Positions 7,796-17,760 of a DNA stretch of 64,000 nucleotides are shown here, piece after piece. The position numbers were made by a program, and so were the translations under genes. The notes beneath the pieces are model-generated. The model ran no database searches and was not told where the DNA came from. It worked only from the letters and a program-made list of their open reading frames with translations. Source of the DNA: Pricia mediterranea (GTDB lineage Bacteria; Bacteroidota; Bacteroidia; Flavobacteriales; Flavobacteriaceae); the NCBI RefSeq assembly GCF_032248455.1, contig NZ_JAVTTP010000001.1:434001-498000 (forward strand), given 5' to 3'. Numbering within the stretch: the stretch's first letter is position 1; every line of letters starts with the position of its first letter.

Positions 7796-8016
7796 AATTC
7801 TTATTTAACCATTACTACAACAATTCCCCTCCATCAAAACGACCCTTAAGAAAATATAGTATCGATACTTCATCTTTTAAATAGAGATTGTTTTGGAGGG
7901 ATGGCGCTTCCATTTCGCAGGTAGTGTGGCACCTTGAAAGTCCCTGCAATGATATGAAAAATTAAGGTCATTCTTTCCTTAAACCTTCCAATCTTTGCCT
8001 TGCAAACGAGTACGTA

Positions 8017-9810
8017 TCAGCCCTGCCGAAGTAGCTTCGGCCATAGCCACAACCACCCGATTGCGGTTAAGAAAACCATATAAAACCAAATAGCCGGAAC
8101 CGGTCGTGGTTTCATGCTTTTTATAGGGTTGGACGTTGCCCCGTCAAAAAAACGGGTATTAAAACGCTGCATCCCGTGACGGGTCAAGGCACCGTAATCG
8201 AGACTGTCCATGACAAAGAAACGATGTATTGCGGTGGAGTCGTTTCGTATCCGTAGCCCGTTCCACCCTGTCGTTCGTGGGTACACAGTACCGGTCCACA
8301 GTTCAGGCATGTCGGGATGCTGCCTTATAGGAATCTCCCCGCCATTGTCTCCGACAATTTCAGGACGTTCAAAGACGCTACGCAACTCGAAATCGTAAGG
8401 CATATCAAGAATGGCGAATCCTTTAGAAGAGGACCAGCGGGTGGATATGTCCTCTCTTTTGCTTATCTTTTCGATAATTTCGGACCAGAACTCCTGATAC
8501 CTTCTGGGGTGTCCGTCCAAAATCCAGGAGTAGGTGTTTTGGATGAGCGTAGTCCCTATACGGCCCATTTCCAGCCGACGATAAGCGACGAGAATTTCTC
8601 TCTCGTTACGATATATCCCTTCCAATTCTGCTCCACCCGAAAACCGGAACGGATAGGTGTCCATCTTCAGTTCCGGCCATCGTTCCAAACGGGCTGTCCT
8701 GTTTCTTCCCCGTACAAAATCGAAGCCGGATTTGGATTTTGAAGCGGAAAGGAATCCGTCGTTAGGTTGTATGAAAATACCTAGGCCATCCTTCAGTATT
8801 GCTTCTTTCAAAGCATTTTCCGATGTTCCGGACAGGTTTAGGTAGCTTTGCGAATCAATAATCAACACATCAAAAGCTTCTAAGCGCGTGCGGGACAAAG
8901 CATAAATGGGATTTTTACCGGTATTGAAATATTCGAATTTATATTTGCCCTTAGTCAGCCGACTGCGTACCGTGAGCTCATGGCCCATTCGGGCGAGGTA
9001 GTTTTTGAGGTATTTGGACTCAAAAGTGGGGAAGCTGTTGACCAGCAGTACCTTTAAAGGCTTTTTTTGGGTTACCGTCACCGGCAGGGGTTCGCTCTGG
9101 ATTATTTTTCCTGTCGAATCTTTTTCGATCAGGGAATAGGTAGAGTTACCCTCAGCCTTCATCTCGGTGGAAAGAAGGAAGTCTCTCCGCGCAACGATAA
9201 TGTCCGACTGTACGGTGGAATCCGGAAGCGACGAATCTAGAAGCACCGAATCCAAGCCCGTTCCACCAGAAGTGGCCAATACGAGTCGATGGCCTTTTTT
9301 CGGAGCGTTGAACCTTCCGCGAACGGAGAGGTCCTCCCCTACCGCTACCTTCCGTTTGTAATTCAATCCAATAATGCCTTCAGGAGTTTCGGATTGTAAA
9401 TAGGTGGCGGAAACACCGTCGAACTGCCAAAAATCGAAGGGGCGCACCCCATCCCCCAAAACGAATAGCGGGGCCGTGGAATCTAAGGCACTCCTGATAT
9501 CGCGGTTCATCCGATAGGGAATCACCCTTAAATTGTCATACGAATTTCGCAGACTGTCGAGCTGCTGCTCTGAGTAGGCGTCGGTAAGCAATGCCCCAGC
9601 TTTGGTTTTTATAGGATGTAAAATCGCCGGTCTTAATGCCATTAGCATCAAGGCGATTATCCCTATCAGGGCGACGAGTCCATTTGCAAAAAACCGGATG
9701 CTGGGCTTCTTTAAATACTCTTTCCAAAGGAATACCAACCAAAGGATGCTTCCCCCCAGCAGTATAGGCCACAGCCATACCTGATGTAAAAATTGTAGGT
9801 TTTCAATCAT
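8017..9810 (-). CDS. membrane protein with glutamine-amidotransferase-like fold, end of MoxR cluster
   Basis: A 597-residue protein. Two N-terminal helices (about residues 12-28 and 41-60), a long presumably periplasmic region with Ig-like beta pattern and a central segment KPLKVLLVNSFPTFESKYLK...DVLIIDSQSYLNL resembling the class I GATase-like fold, and one C-terminal helix before LLRQG. No catalytic Cys-His pair is evident, so it is probably non-enzymatic. Last gene of a leftward cluster; its start overlaps the end of the preceding gene by 8 bp. Proteins of this layout commonly accompany BatA/MoxR genes in Bacteroidota. Function unknown; envelope maintenance is inferred from context. Confidence 0.7.
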   Translation of the reverse strand: MIENLQFLHQVWLWPILLGGSILWLVFLWKEYLKKPSIRFFANGLVALIGIIALMLMALRPAILHPIKTKAGALLTDAYSEQQLDSLRNSYDNLRVIPYRMNRDIRSALDSTAPLFVLGDGVRPFDFWQFDGVSATYLQSETPEGIIGLNYKRKVAVGEDLSVRGRFNAPKKGHRLVLATSGGTGLDSVLLDSSLPDSTVQSDIIVARRDFLLSTEMKAEGNSTYSLIEKDSTGKIIQSEPLPVTVTQKKPLKVLLVNSFPTFESKYLKNYLARMGHELTVRSRLTKGKYKFEYFNTGKNPIYALSRTRLEAFDVLIIDSQSYLNLSGTSENALKEAILKDGLGIFIQPNDGFLSASKSKSGFDFVRGRNRTARLERWPELKMDTYPFRFSGGAELEGIYRNEREILVAYRRLEMGRIGTTLIQNTYSWILDGHPRRYQEFWSEIIEKISKREDISTRWSSSKGFAILDMPYDFELRSVFERPEIVGDNGGEIPIRQHPDMPELWTGTVYPRTTGWNGLRIRNDSTAIHRFFVMDSLDYGALTRHGMQRFNTRFFDGATSNPIKSMKPRPVPAIWFYMVFLTAIGWLWLWPKLLRQG

Positions 9811-12160
9811 CCGTATCCAATTCTTGGAGCATCAGCTTGTTAATTCCTCCGCTCCATCCCTGCCGTCGGGCAGCATTGGGCCGCAAGGAAGGAAGGGATT
9901 TTAACAGGCCGTCCCGCACTGTCCTCATCTGCGTTGGGTCACTTTCGGCCATGTCCGCCAGCCACCTCAGTTCCTGCAGGGTTTCAAGGTGCTTGCCGGG
10001 TTCGTGTACCGCCAGGGCAGCCAGCTCTTTTCCCGCTTCCTCCAAAAGCGTCCGGTCCGCCGTGCCGAGAATTATACCGGATTGGGAATTGGTGGTCACG
10101 CTTTTTCTCGTTTCGTTGGATCTTTCCTTTGAAGTTTCGACAGTCTTACCTGTTGGGCTTTCCGATGTCTTCCTTTGTTCGGCTTTGGGAGTCTTCCCAT
10201 TTTGAATTAGAATTTCAAGTCGTTCGACCGCCTTCCGAATGGCGGGGTATGTCATGGATTCTTCCCGGTTCTCTTGTGTGTGAACGGTGCCGACCGAGGC
10301 GATGTCCCCCGTTAGGCGGCTGGATTCCTTGATAGGTGGGGCATCAAAGCCGATCCGGTGGACGTAGATTCGGGAACTGTTCTTGATATCCTGTAATAGT
10401 TTCAGGGCCCGGTATTGAAAGGGCAGGGATTTTTGGGGATGGTGCAGCCGCAGCTGAAGCTCGGCATCCCACATTTGGTTCATGGCCTGTCTCAACTGAC
10501 TTTTCAGGGATTGGGTGAACAGGGTCGATTCCTCGGGATTGTCGTGGTTGTGCAGGTAGTTCTCCAAGGGACTTTCTTCCTCGCCCTCCTCCCCTTCGTG
10601 GCTGTGTCCGACTGCGCTGTGCTCCTCGTCCGCGTCGTGGTTATGCGTGTAGGCGGCGGTCGGATCGTCATCATCCGAATGATTTTCTTGGGAAGTGCCG
10701 ACTTCCGGGTCACCATCCAAGGTAATCGGACCTCCCTGTATGCCGGAATCCGATTCATCGCCCATAAACTGCCCGTATTTTAAACGCAGCATCTTTTGGT
10801 CCGCCCCGAGCGCATTACTGGTGGCGTTGAATTTTTCGGTTGGCATGTTGTCGCGATCGGCAATCAATTTTTCGGTATCGATGATCAATTGGCGTTGGCT
10901 CCTAAAATAGGCGGGCATCAGATCGGCGCCCATGGTGCTTTCTACCGCAAATTGGTCGGATACGGAATCTTCGATGACCGCGAAAAAGGTCTCGCTACGG
11001 GTCGTGTTCGGGCGCGGCCGTTTGTTATCGGTCGCACCGATATAGAAGTAAAGCTCGTCCCCGGCGTCCATCCCCAATTGATCGAGATCGATCTGCTTTC
11101 CCAAATCCTGTCGTTTGGGTTCGTTGTTCAATTTCCCGTCGAAGCTTAAGCGTTCTTCCCGAAACTTGACGGATTCCCCCTTTCCCTTGCTGACAGTGGC
11201 GACGATATAGACATCCTGTAGGCCGTAGTCATCACTTAGGCTCACCTTGACGTCCACTATCTTTTTTCCGGTGGGGGCAAAGGAGACCAATACCTTGGGA
11301 CTGCGGACATCTACTACGGGAGGTTCGTCTTCATAAACCTCAATAGCGTAGAGTTCGGATCGGTAAGACGCCCCGTTCGTATCGGTAAACCCAAAATTAT
11401 AGAATCCGGAAGTCTGTAGTACCGTGCTATGGGAATATCCGTTTTCAGATGCGGTCATGGCCCGGCGCTCTTCGGGACTTTCCCATACCACGGAATCCAC
11501 CGGGGCATCGAATTGTAGGTTCCAAAATACCCGGGAGCCTTTCAAGGCCCTGATCGGCATCTTGGATTGGTGGGTGGGCTTCAGTTTCGTATAAGAGGGT
11601 GGCCGTATCGTCAGTTTTTGGGATGTCAAGACTGGAGGAATTTTTTTAAGGTTGGAGGAATCCAAGGGCTGGAAGCTCAGCTTTTGGGTATCGGGATGCT
11701 CCCTCGTACTTTGGAAAGTATCCGTCCAGTCGAAAGTATATCCTACAAAGGCCAGAACCGCAAAAAGTGCGAATACGGCCAAGGCAGCCCGAAAGGATAC
11801 CTGCGGCCGAAGCTGGTTCCTACTTTGGGATAGGGTCCGGTTTATGTCATGCCGCTGGAGCCGTGCCAGATTTGAAAGTTGGTTTTCGGGAAGCAACAAA
11901 AGGCCCGTACTGTGCTGCATGGCATCGGAATGCGCGTCCACATAACTGACGATCCGCTCCAGCGTTAACCGCCAGGGTTTTCTGAGAACGAGAACCAGTA
12001 CCGCGATCCCGGCACCGATTACAAGGGCCAGCAAGCGATCGAACGTCAGCACGTAAAGGAGGACGGCCGGGCCAAGACCGTACAAAAGCGACTCCAGCCC
12101 TTGCCACAGCAGCCAGCGCCTTTTGAACCTAAGCAGTATTTTTTTTCCGCTGTCGCTCAT
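9803..12160 (-). CDS. DUF4175-like large membrane protein with His/Asp-rich segment
   Basis: A 785-residue protein starting at ATG 12158-12160, which overlaps the stop of the upstream gene (ATGA). An ORF start at 12226 would extend further into that gene and is not needed. Three hydrophobic segments in the first 150 residues (LLYGLGPAVLLYV, LALVIGAGIAVLVLVL, ALAVFALFAVLAFVGY) precede a long exterior part with beta-rich modules (PPVVDVRSPKVLVSF, VKVSLSDDYGL) and a helical C-terminus. Residues 491-543 or so are crowded with His, Asp and Glu, a possible metal-binding tether. Family assignment to DUF4175 is from layout and neighbours. Function unknown. Confidence 0.65.
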   Translation of the reverse strand: MSDSGKKILLRFKRRWLLWQGLESLLYGLGPAVLLYVLTFDRLLALVIGAGIAVLVLVLRKPWRLTLERIVSYVDAHSDAMQHSTGLLLLPENQLSNLARLQRHDINRTLSQSRNQLRPQVSFRAALAVFALFAVLAFVGYTFDWTDTFQSTREHPDTQKLSFQPLDSSNLKKIPPVLTSQKLTIRPPSYTKLKPTHQSKMPIRALKGSRVFWNLQFDAPVDSVVWESPEERRAMTASENGYSHSTVLQTSGFYNFGFTDTNGASYRSELYAIEVYEDEPPVVDVRSPKVLVSFAPTGKKIVDVKVSLSDDYGLQDVYIVATVSKGKGESVKFREERLSFDGKLNNEPKRQDLGKQIDLDQLGMDAGDELYFYIGATDNKRPRPNTTRSETFFAVIEDSVSDQFAVESTMGADLMPAYFRSQRQLIIDTEKLIADRDNMPTEKFNATSNALGADQKMLRLKYGQFMGDESDSGIQGGPITLDGDPEVGTSQENHSDDDDPTAAYTHNHDADEEHSAVGHSHEGEEGEEESPLENYLHNHDNPEESTLFTQSLKSQLRQAMNQMWDAELQLRLHHPQKSLPFQYRALKLLQDIKNSSRIYVHRIGFDAPPIKESSRLTGDIASVGTVHTQENREESMTYPAIRKAVERLEILIQNGKTPKAEQRKTSESPTGKTVETSKERSNETRKSVTTNSQSGIILGTADRTLLEEAGKELAALAVHEPGKHLETLQELRWLADMAESDPTQMRTVRDGLLKSLPSLRPNAARRQGWSGGINKLMLQELDTDD

Positions 12161-13629
12161 TGCTTCCTGTAATTTGCCAAAATCCGTTCCGCTAGCACAA
12201 TGAAAAACAATACGCCCCACAACCAAGGGGAGATATCCATCCGCCTCACCTGTCCGGGCGTGTCGGGAGTTCTCTTGAATTCCGGTCGAAAGGCATCCGC
12301 TCCCATACTACGCCGGTCATATGGGGCTACCTCTGCTTCCAAATTCGGATGCAAGGGCAATAGCTTCAACAATTCTTCCGCCAGATGTCCCGAAACTATA
12401 TTTTCGCTATTGAGACGCTCCGTTAGATGATATCTGTCTTTCACTTCTCCCGGCTCAATCAGTTTGTCTGCCAGCCCGTCTGGCCTAAATATTAACGCAG
12501 GTAGGCTATCGTTGGGTGTCGGATATCTTCCCAACCAGACCGAAAAGTCGTATGCTCCAGAGACCGGGAAATCGGTGTTGTCTCTTGAACTGGTACCATC
12601 TCCTGGGTCGGTGTTTTTTCCAAGTTCGGATTCCTCGCTCGTGACGACGGAAATATCCCTTTGTACATATTTCGAAATGGCCCTGTAAGCCGCTTTGATG
12701 TAGTGCATATCCCGGGAAAGACTATCCGCATATACCAATAACACCCGGAGGGAATCGCCGGGTCGGAGGACCAACCGGCGCTCTGCCACCGTCACGCTAT
12801 CGCCACTTTTATGGATGTCTATATTCTCGTCCGAGAATGAAAGCCTACGAGTCTCGAAACCTAGGCGCATCCCATCGTTGATCACACCGAGCAGTTCAAG
12901 GCTGTCCCCCGTGCGGCGGGCCTCAAGCACTGCCTTGGAGCTGTCTTCGTCAGTCAAGGTCACAAAATTGATCCTTCGGTCCGTTTGGGAACGCATTCCC
13001 TTTATCCCGGCAACCAAAGCTCTTGTAAAGACTATGATACTGTCCGCAGGCAAAGCCGTCATTTCTTGCGCCAATTGCCAGTAGTTCGGTGGCATAGTAG
13101 AAGCGGAAATCGTATAGGAATCCTTAATATCAAAGTCGGCCTCGGAAGTAGTTAGGTCGGGGTCGGTGGCATCGAAATTCCTAACTTCCGGAAAAGGCTC
13201 GAGGTTCGTCGCTTCGGAATCCCTAACGAAGAAATCCGTAATATTATAATCCGTCATCCGGGGAAAACCCTTTACCAAAAGCCTCACTGCATCAGGGGGG
13301 ATAGTATCCCACAGCTTCCCCAGTTTATCGGAATCGAACAACGAAGGCTCCACGAGATAGGCAATCGGCTCGTTCCGGAATGATCGGTTCCAATTCGGGC
13401 CTGCCAGGATTAGGGCCAATAGTACGATTGTCAAGATGCGGAGCATCAACAGCCACCATTCATTGGGGCGTAGGGTACTACTATAGCCGGGTTTGGATTC
13501 CTTCAACAATTGGATGCTACCAATTTTGATGGTAACCTCTTTCTTCCGGCTCCACAAATGAATAGCGAGCGGAACGGCAATCCCGAGAAGGGCCCACAAG
13601 AAAGAAGGATTCAAAAATACCATCAACAA
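12157..13629 (-). CDS. BatA N-terminal domain membrane protein
   Basis: A 490-residue protein. The first 80 residues match the BatA N-terminal domain: FLNPSFLWALLGIAVPLAIHLWSRKK, then a short amphipathic stretch and the second helix MLRILTIVLLALILAGPNW. A long soluble region follows with acidic and Ser-rich loops and a C-terminal helix (WLWGVLFFIVLAERILAN). No MIDAS-type von Willebrand A motif is apparent, so it is a BatA-N protein rather than full BatA. The ORF begins MLMVFLN; the Met two codons later gives the standard start. It is coupled to the next gene by a 4-bp overlap and follows DUF58 and MoxR, the standard partners. Confidence 0.8.
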   Translation of the reverse strand: MLMVFLNPSFLWALLGIAVPLAIHLWSRKKEVTIKIGSIQLLKESKPGYSSTLRPNEWWLLMLRILTIVLLALILAGPNWNRSFRNEPIAYLVEPSLFDSDKLGKLWDTIPPDAVRLLVKGFPRMTDYNITDFFVRDSEATNLEPFPEVRNFDATDPDLTTSEADFDIKDSYTISASTMPPNYWQLAQEMTALPADSIIVFTRALVAGIKGMRSQTDRRINFVTLTDEDSSKAVLEARRTGDSLELLGVINDGMRLGFETRRLSFSDENIDIHKSGDSVTVAERRLVLRPGDSLRVLLVYADSLSRDMHYIKAAYRAISKYVQRDISVVTSEESELGKNTDPGDGTSSRDNTDFPVSGAYDFSVWLGRYPTPNDSLPALIFRPDGLADKLIEPGEVKDRYHLTERLNSENIVSGHLAEELLKLLPLHPNLEAEVAPYDRRSMGADAFRPEFKRTPDTPGQVRRMDISPWLWGVLFFIVLAERILANYRKQ

Positions 13630-13732
13630 ACTGAGTTTAGACTTTACTTAAATTGACATGCGCGATTTTAATTTGGCCTGCATCGATTTTCAACAGGCAT
13701 CCCATCCAATTTCCTAGCACCTTATTTTCCCA

Positions 13733-14629
13733 TTATTCCAAATTGCTACGCCGTTTTAAAAACAATTGCAGTGCTTCGGCTATAGGTTCGTCCAATAGAA
13801 AAATCTGGTATCCGATACCTTGGCTCAAGAGATCGTCTTTGGTTTGGGAGAGCAAGGCGGACAAGGATTTTAGATAATCGGGTTTTGCCGATTTCGCGTC
13901 CACTTTCACTTTATTCCCGGTTTCCAGATCTTCAAAAACAACATAGTCCGAATAATCGAACTCCAATTCTTTCCGTCCCATAAGCTGTAACACGACCACC
14001 TCGTTCCGGGGGGTCTTGAGGCTCGTAATGGCTTGGGTGAGCTCATGTCCGTACTCGTAAAAATCGGTGACAAAGAACAACAATTCCTTTTGCCGTGGAT
14101 TTTGCAACTTTTCGAACGTAACCGGGTCTATCGGCCATTTGTCTTCGGCATTGACATGGACCAGTCTATGCAAAAAACGTTGAAAATGCCTCTTCGAAAC
14201 GCGGGGCCGCAGCTGGTGTAGTTGCTTAGCGTTCAGCGCATAGAGTCCGATAGCATCGCCCTGTTGCTGGGCCAGGTAGGCCAAGGAGGCGGTCAGCACC
14301 TTGGCGTAATCCATTTTGGAACGTCCATTTTCGGTATGTTGCATCGATTTGCTGGCATCCATTACGAATTTGACCGTGGTATGGGTATCGATTTCCGATT
14401 GCTTGATGTAATACCTCCCCGAGCGGGCCAACATTTTCCAGTCCAACAAACGTAGGTCGTCTCCCGGCCCATAGCCTCGATATTGGCTAAACTCGAGTCC
14501 CGCTCCCACCCTACGGCTCCGATTGTGGCCGGACAGATATCCGTCGACCACGACCCGGGCTATCAACGACAGGCCTGAAACGCTGTTAATGACTTCAGGG
14601 CGCAACAAGTCTTGATAGTCTTTTTTCAA
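13733..14629 (-). CDS. DUF58 domain protein (von Willebrand A-like)
   Basis: A 298-residue cytoplasmic protein. The DUF58 signature is clear: the N-terminal GAGLEFSQYRGYGPGDDLR-LLDWKMLARSGR block, in which G-x-E-F-x-x-R-x-Y-x-P-G-D-x-x-R-x-I-D-W is the family hallmark, followed by VKFVMDASKSM, a MIDAS-like D-x-S-x-S string. It is encoded 4 bp downstream of moxR. MoxR ATPases and DUF58/vWA proteins work as pairs that remodel or assemble partner complexes, often in the envelope. The specific client here is unknown. Confidence 0.87.
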   Translation of the reverse strand: MKKDYQDLLRPEVINSVSGLSLIARVVVDGYLSGHNRSRRVGAGLEFSQYRGYGPGDDLRLLDWKMLARSGRYYIKQSEIDTHTTVKFVMDASKSMQHTENGRSKMDYAKVLTASLAYLAQQQGDAIGLYALNAKQLHQLRPRVSKRHFQRFLHRLVHVNAEDKWPIDPVTFEKLQNPRQKELLFFVTDFYEYGHELTQAITSLKTPRNEVVVLQLMGRKELEFDYSDYVVFEDLETGNKVKVDAKSAKPDYLKSLSALLSQTKDDLLSQGIGYQIFLLDEPIAEALQLFLKRRSNLE

Positions 14630-14633
14630 AGGT

Positions 14634-15638
14634 TTACCTTTTTAGAATACTTGAGGATGCCAACAGTTCACGGGCTACTGCCTCCGAGGTTACCCCCTCC
14701 GCTTCGGCCTTAAAGTTCACCAGGATGCGGTGCCGCAATACGGGCAGGGTTACTTGCTGAATATCTTCCGGGGTGACCGAAAGCCGACCTCGTAGCAGGG
14801 CGCGGGCCTTGGCAGTTAGAATCATGGCCTGTCCCGCCCTGGGCCCCGCGCCCCAGGCTACCCATTCCTTTGCGTAGGCGTTGGTGGTGGTTTCCGGTCG
14901 GGTCGCACGGACCAAGTCGCCCACCGCAGCTATCAGTTCATCACTGATGGGTACCTCCCGTACCATTTGCTGGAGCCGAACGATATCTTTTCCGGACAGT
15001 ATCTTACTAACGGCTGCCTGCGCGGTTGCCGTTGTATTTTTTAGGATGTCATTTTCATCGGATGCACTGGGATACCCGATTTTTATGTAAAGCAGAAACC
15101 GGTCCAATTGTGCTTCCGGCAAGGGGAAGGTACCGGACTGTTCAATGGGATTTTGGGTGGCCAGAATAAAAAAGGGACGTTGCATGGCATAGGTCTCTCC
15201 GGAGTAAGTGACCTCAAATTCCTGCATGGCCTCCAACAGGGCCGCCTGGGTCTTTGGCGGGGTCCGGTTGATCTCATCGGCCAGAATGATGTTGGCGAAA
15301 ATGGGGCCTTTGTGGAATTTAAAGAAGTGCTGTCCGGTGGTGCGGTCCTCTTCCAAAATTTCAGTACCGATAATGTCCGATGGCATCAAATCGGGGGTGA
15401 ATTGGATCCGTTTAAAATCCAGTTCAATGGTCTCTGCCAGGGTTCTTATCATCAAGGTCTTCGCAAGTCCGGGAACCCCTTCGAGCAGGGCGTGCCCCCC
15501 GGCCAGAAAAGCGATTAACAATTGTTCGATGGTATCCTCCTGTCCGACGATTACCTTGCCGATTTCCTTTTTTAAGTCGGACAGCTTGTCGGTCAAGATT
15601 GCGACTTCCTGCTTGATTTCCACTAAATCCTTATCCAT
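14634..15638 (-). CDS. MoxR-family AAA+ ATPase
   Basis: A 334-residue ATPase of the MoxR class, chaperone-like proteins that act with vWA-domain partners. Seen in the sequence: a coiled N-terminus, IVGQEDTIEQLLIAFLAGGH, Walker A GVPGLAKT (residues 54-61), Walker B IILADEINRTPPK, sensor 1 FILATQNP, the ASDENDI lid region and GPRAGQAMILTAKARALLRGR (sensor 2, arginine). Full-length and intact. Upstream lies DUF4159 (10-bp gap); downstream DUF58, BatA-N and two membrane proteins, forming one leftward transcription unit. Confidence 0.92.
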   Translation of the reverse strand: MDKDLVEIKQEVAILTDKLSDLKKEIGKVIVGQEDTIEQLLIAFLAGGHALLEGVPGLAKTLMIRTLAETIELDFKRIQFTPDLMPSDIIGTEILEEDRTTGQHFFKFHKGPIFANIILADEINRTPPKTQAALLEAMQEFEVTYSGETYAMQRPFFILATQNPIEQSGTFPLPEAQLDRFLLYIKIGYPSASDENDILKNTTATAQAAVSKILSGKDIVRLQQMVREVPISDELIAAVGDLVRATRPETTTNAYAKEWVAWGAGPRAGQAMILTAKARALLRGRLSVTPEDIQQVTLPVLRHRILVNFKAEAEGVTSEAVARELLASSSILKR

Positions 15639-15648
15639 ATCCTAATCA

Positions 15649-16320
15649 TTAAGACGTAAGGGCGTACATCACGATATTCACCCCGAACTGGGTATTGTCA
15701 ATTTTATAGTAGCGTTTGTTCCTAAAATCATAGTCCCACTCACACCCGTAATCCTTATTGCTATACAGCACCGCGATCCTGTCGTCTATTTCAATGGCCT
15801 TTAGGTATTCGTGCACCAAATCGTCGCCCCAGCCGTTCAGCTCCTGCGAGGTGGTGGGGGGTCCGTCATCGAATTCGAAAAAGCTGCTGTAGATCTCGTG
15901 ATCATTGGGAATCTTTTTCAGGGCACCATCCCCGAACAGCTCGCGCATTTGGCGTTCGAAAGATTTGGCGAAAAGACCGTCGATATCGTGGTTGCAGTCA
16001 TCCACGAAAACAAAACCCCCGTTGGTGACGTATTTCTCAAAGTTCTCTTTTTCTTTTTTGGTGAACTGCACGAGTTTATGTCCGGAAAGATAGCAAAAGG
16101 GACAGTCAAAGATAGCATCATTGGCCAATTCGACAATGTTTTCGCGGGTATCGACCTTTAAGGTGGTGTACTCTACCAGGGAATTCAGGAGATTGGACGG
16201 CATACGCTGGTCCACATCCCAATCGCCGGACTCGTATTGTAACCTAGTAAAGAAAAAAGCATTATTCACGTAACCCACAAATTTAGCGAATATGCCAGGG
16301 AAAAAAGACGAAAAGAGCAA
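15649..16320 (-). CDS. DUF4159 domain protein
   Basis: A 223-residue protein carrying a full DUF4159 domain: FFFTRLQYESGDWDVDQRMP at the N-terminal side, LSGHKLVQFTKKEKENFEKYV, GGFVFVDDCNHDIDGLFAKSF and the last LYSNKDYGCEWDY. DUF4159 is a GATase-like fold of unknown function, commonly beside MoxR genes. No ATG fits; the longest reading begins with TTG at 16318-16320 and gives a hydrophobic head resembling a signal peptide but without basic residues, so the true start is uncertain. It is 10 bp upstream of moxR and about 100 bp after tldE. Confidence 0.78.
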   Translation of the reverse strand: MLFSSFFPGIFAKFVGYVNNAFFFTRLQYESGDWDVDQRMPSNLLNSLVEYTTLKVDTRENIVELANDAIFDCPFCYLSGHKLVQFTKKEKENFEKYVTNGGFVFVDDCNHDIDGLFAKSFERQMRELFGDGALKKIPNDHEIYSSFFEFDDGPPTTSQELNGWGDDLVHEYLKAIEIDDRIAVLYSNKDYGCEWDYDFRNKRYYKIDNTQFGVNIVMYALTS

Positions 16321-16419
16321 GGAATAAGGACTATGATCCTTGCGGAAAGGGTGACTACCGGAAATTGAACCCGACGCTACCTATCACTTACTCTTCTATC
16401 TTTTGGTCATTCTGTTCCA

Positions 16420-17733
16420 TTAAACCGCGTCCGAAAGACTGGTAAAGGTAAAATCCCTAATTTTCAGATAGGGAATGTAATTGCCCTCTACCCTGGCCTG
16501 CTCCCCAAGGGTTTCGAGATTGTTCAACATGATGATGGGACTCTCGTTGAACCTGAAGTTCTTTACTGGATATTTGATCTGTCCGTTCTCGATATAGAAC
16601 GTTCCGTCGCGAGTCAACCCGGTATAGAGCAAGGTCTGGGGATCCACGGAACGGATATACCACAGCCGGGTCACCAAGATGCCTTTTTTTGTATCCTTGA
16701 TCATGGTCTCCAGGGAATCGTCGCCTCCCGCCATGATAAAATTGTTGGGGTAAGGCACCGGTTTAACGCCTTTCTCCTCCGCCCAAAAGCGGTCGTAGGC
16801 CAGATTTTTAACTACCCCATCTTCAATCCATACCGTTTTGTCGAGCGGTTGGCCTGTTCCATTCCAAGTAGTAGTGGGAACTTCGGGGTGTAGTGGATCG
16901 GACCACAGCGTAACCCGTTCGTCCACAATCTTGTCCCCCAGCTTGTTACCGCCATCCTTTGACATAAAACTACGTCCCTCATCGGCCTGTCGGGCATCGA
17001 GGGCGCGGCCCAAGCCTTGCAACAATCCCAATGCCGCGGCCGGTTCGAGAATCACCGTATATTTTCCGGGCTCGATCGCTTTGGCTTGTTGCGAGAGCAC
17101 TGCTTTGTCAATGGCCACTTTGGAGGCCTCGACGGCATCGAACTTGGAGACATCGTTGAAATCACGGGTTACCCATCCGGAACCCGTACCGTCGTCGGTA
17201 CGCATGGTCACGGTAAACTCCATGTTGGTGGCCTTGTTGTAGGCGAAAAGTCCGTTGGAATTCAAAATGGCCCTGAAGCCGGCGGAATCGTTTAGGAACC
17301 CTGCTGCCGTGACGTTCTCTTTTTCGGCGGGGGCAATGCTGTTGTTGGCTACCCCAGCGCGGTATTCCGGGGTCACATTGGCGGTTTCCTCTACATAATT
17401 TATCGCATCATCGTAGGTTTGCGGGCCCAAGGGCGGCATAAACTCGGGGTTCTCTGGAGACAGCTTGGCCAGTTCCTCGGAGCGCTCCACGACCCTTTTT
17501 AAGGACGCATCGTCAAACTCATCAATAGTAGCGGTACCGGATTTCTTGCCGAAATTGGACTGTACTTCAAGTGATTGGTTGGAGCGATGCCCCGAAGTGC
17601 TCACCGAATTACGGGCGTACCTGATGTTGCCGCTTTCACTGCCCGAAAGATTGATGACGCAGCCGTCCGCGGTGGAAAAGCCCAAGGCCCTTTCCATAAT
17701 CTTTTTTGCTTCCTCTTCTGTATATAATGCCAT
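16420..17733 (-). CDS. tldE: TldE/PmbA-family protein
   Basis: A 437-residue member of the TldD/PmbA family on the non-catalytic (TldE) side: it lacks the H-E-x-x-x-H zinc motif. Family landmarks include ADGCVINLSGSESGNIRYARN at the N-terminus, PGKYTVILEPAAALGLLQ in the middle, and LVTRLWYIRSVDPQTLLYTG with LTRDGTFYIENGQIKYPVKN, which is the characteristic C-terminal box. In the known complex, TldE pairs with the metalloprotease TldD to degrade unstructured peptides or cut modified peptides. It lies 27 bp downstream of tldD, consistent with a heterodimer. Confidence 0.88.
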   Translation of the reverse strand: MALYTEEEAKKIMERALGFSTADGCVINLSGSESGNIRYARNSVSTSGHRSNQSLEVQSNFGKKSGTATIDEFDDASLKRVVERSEELAKLSPENPEFMPPLGPQTYDDAINYVEETANVTPEYRAGVANNSIAPAEKENVTAAGFLNDSAGFRAILNSNGLFAYNKATNMEFTVTMRTDDGTGSGWVTRDFNDVSKFDAVEASKVAIDKAVLSQQAKAIEPGKYTVILEPAAALGLLQGLGRALDARQADEGRSFMSKDGGNKLGDKIVDERVTLWSDPLHPEVPTTTWNGTGQPLDKTVWIEDGVVKNLAYDRFWAEEKGVKPVPYPNNFIMAGGDDSLETMIKDTKKGILVTRLWYIRSVDPQTLLYTGLTRDGTFYIENGQIKYPVKNFRFNESPIIMLNNLETLGEQARVEGNYIPYLKIRDFTFTSLSDAV

Positions 17734-17760
17734 GATATTTTTATTAGGATAAAACTGGGG

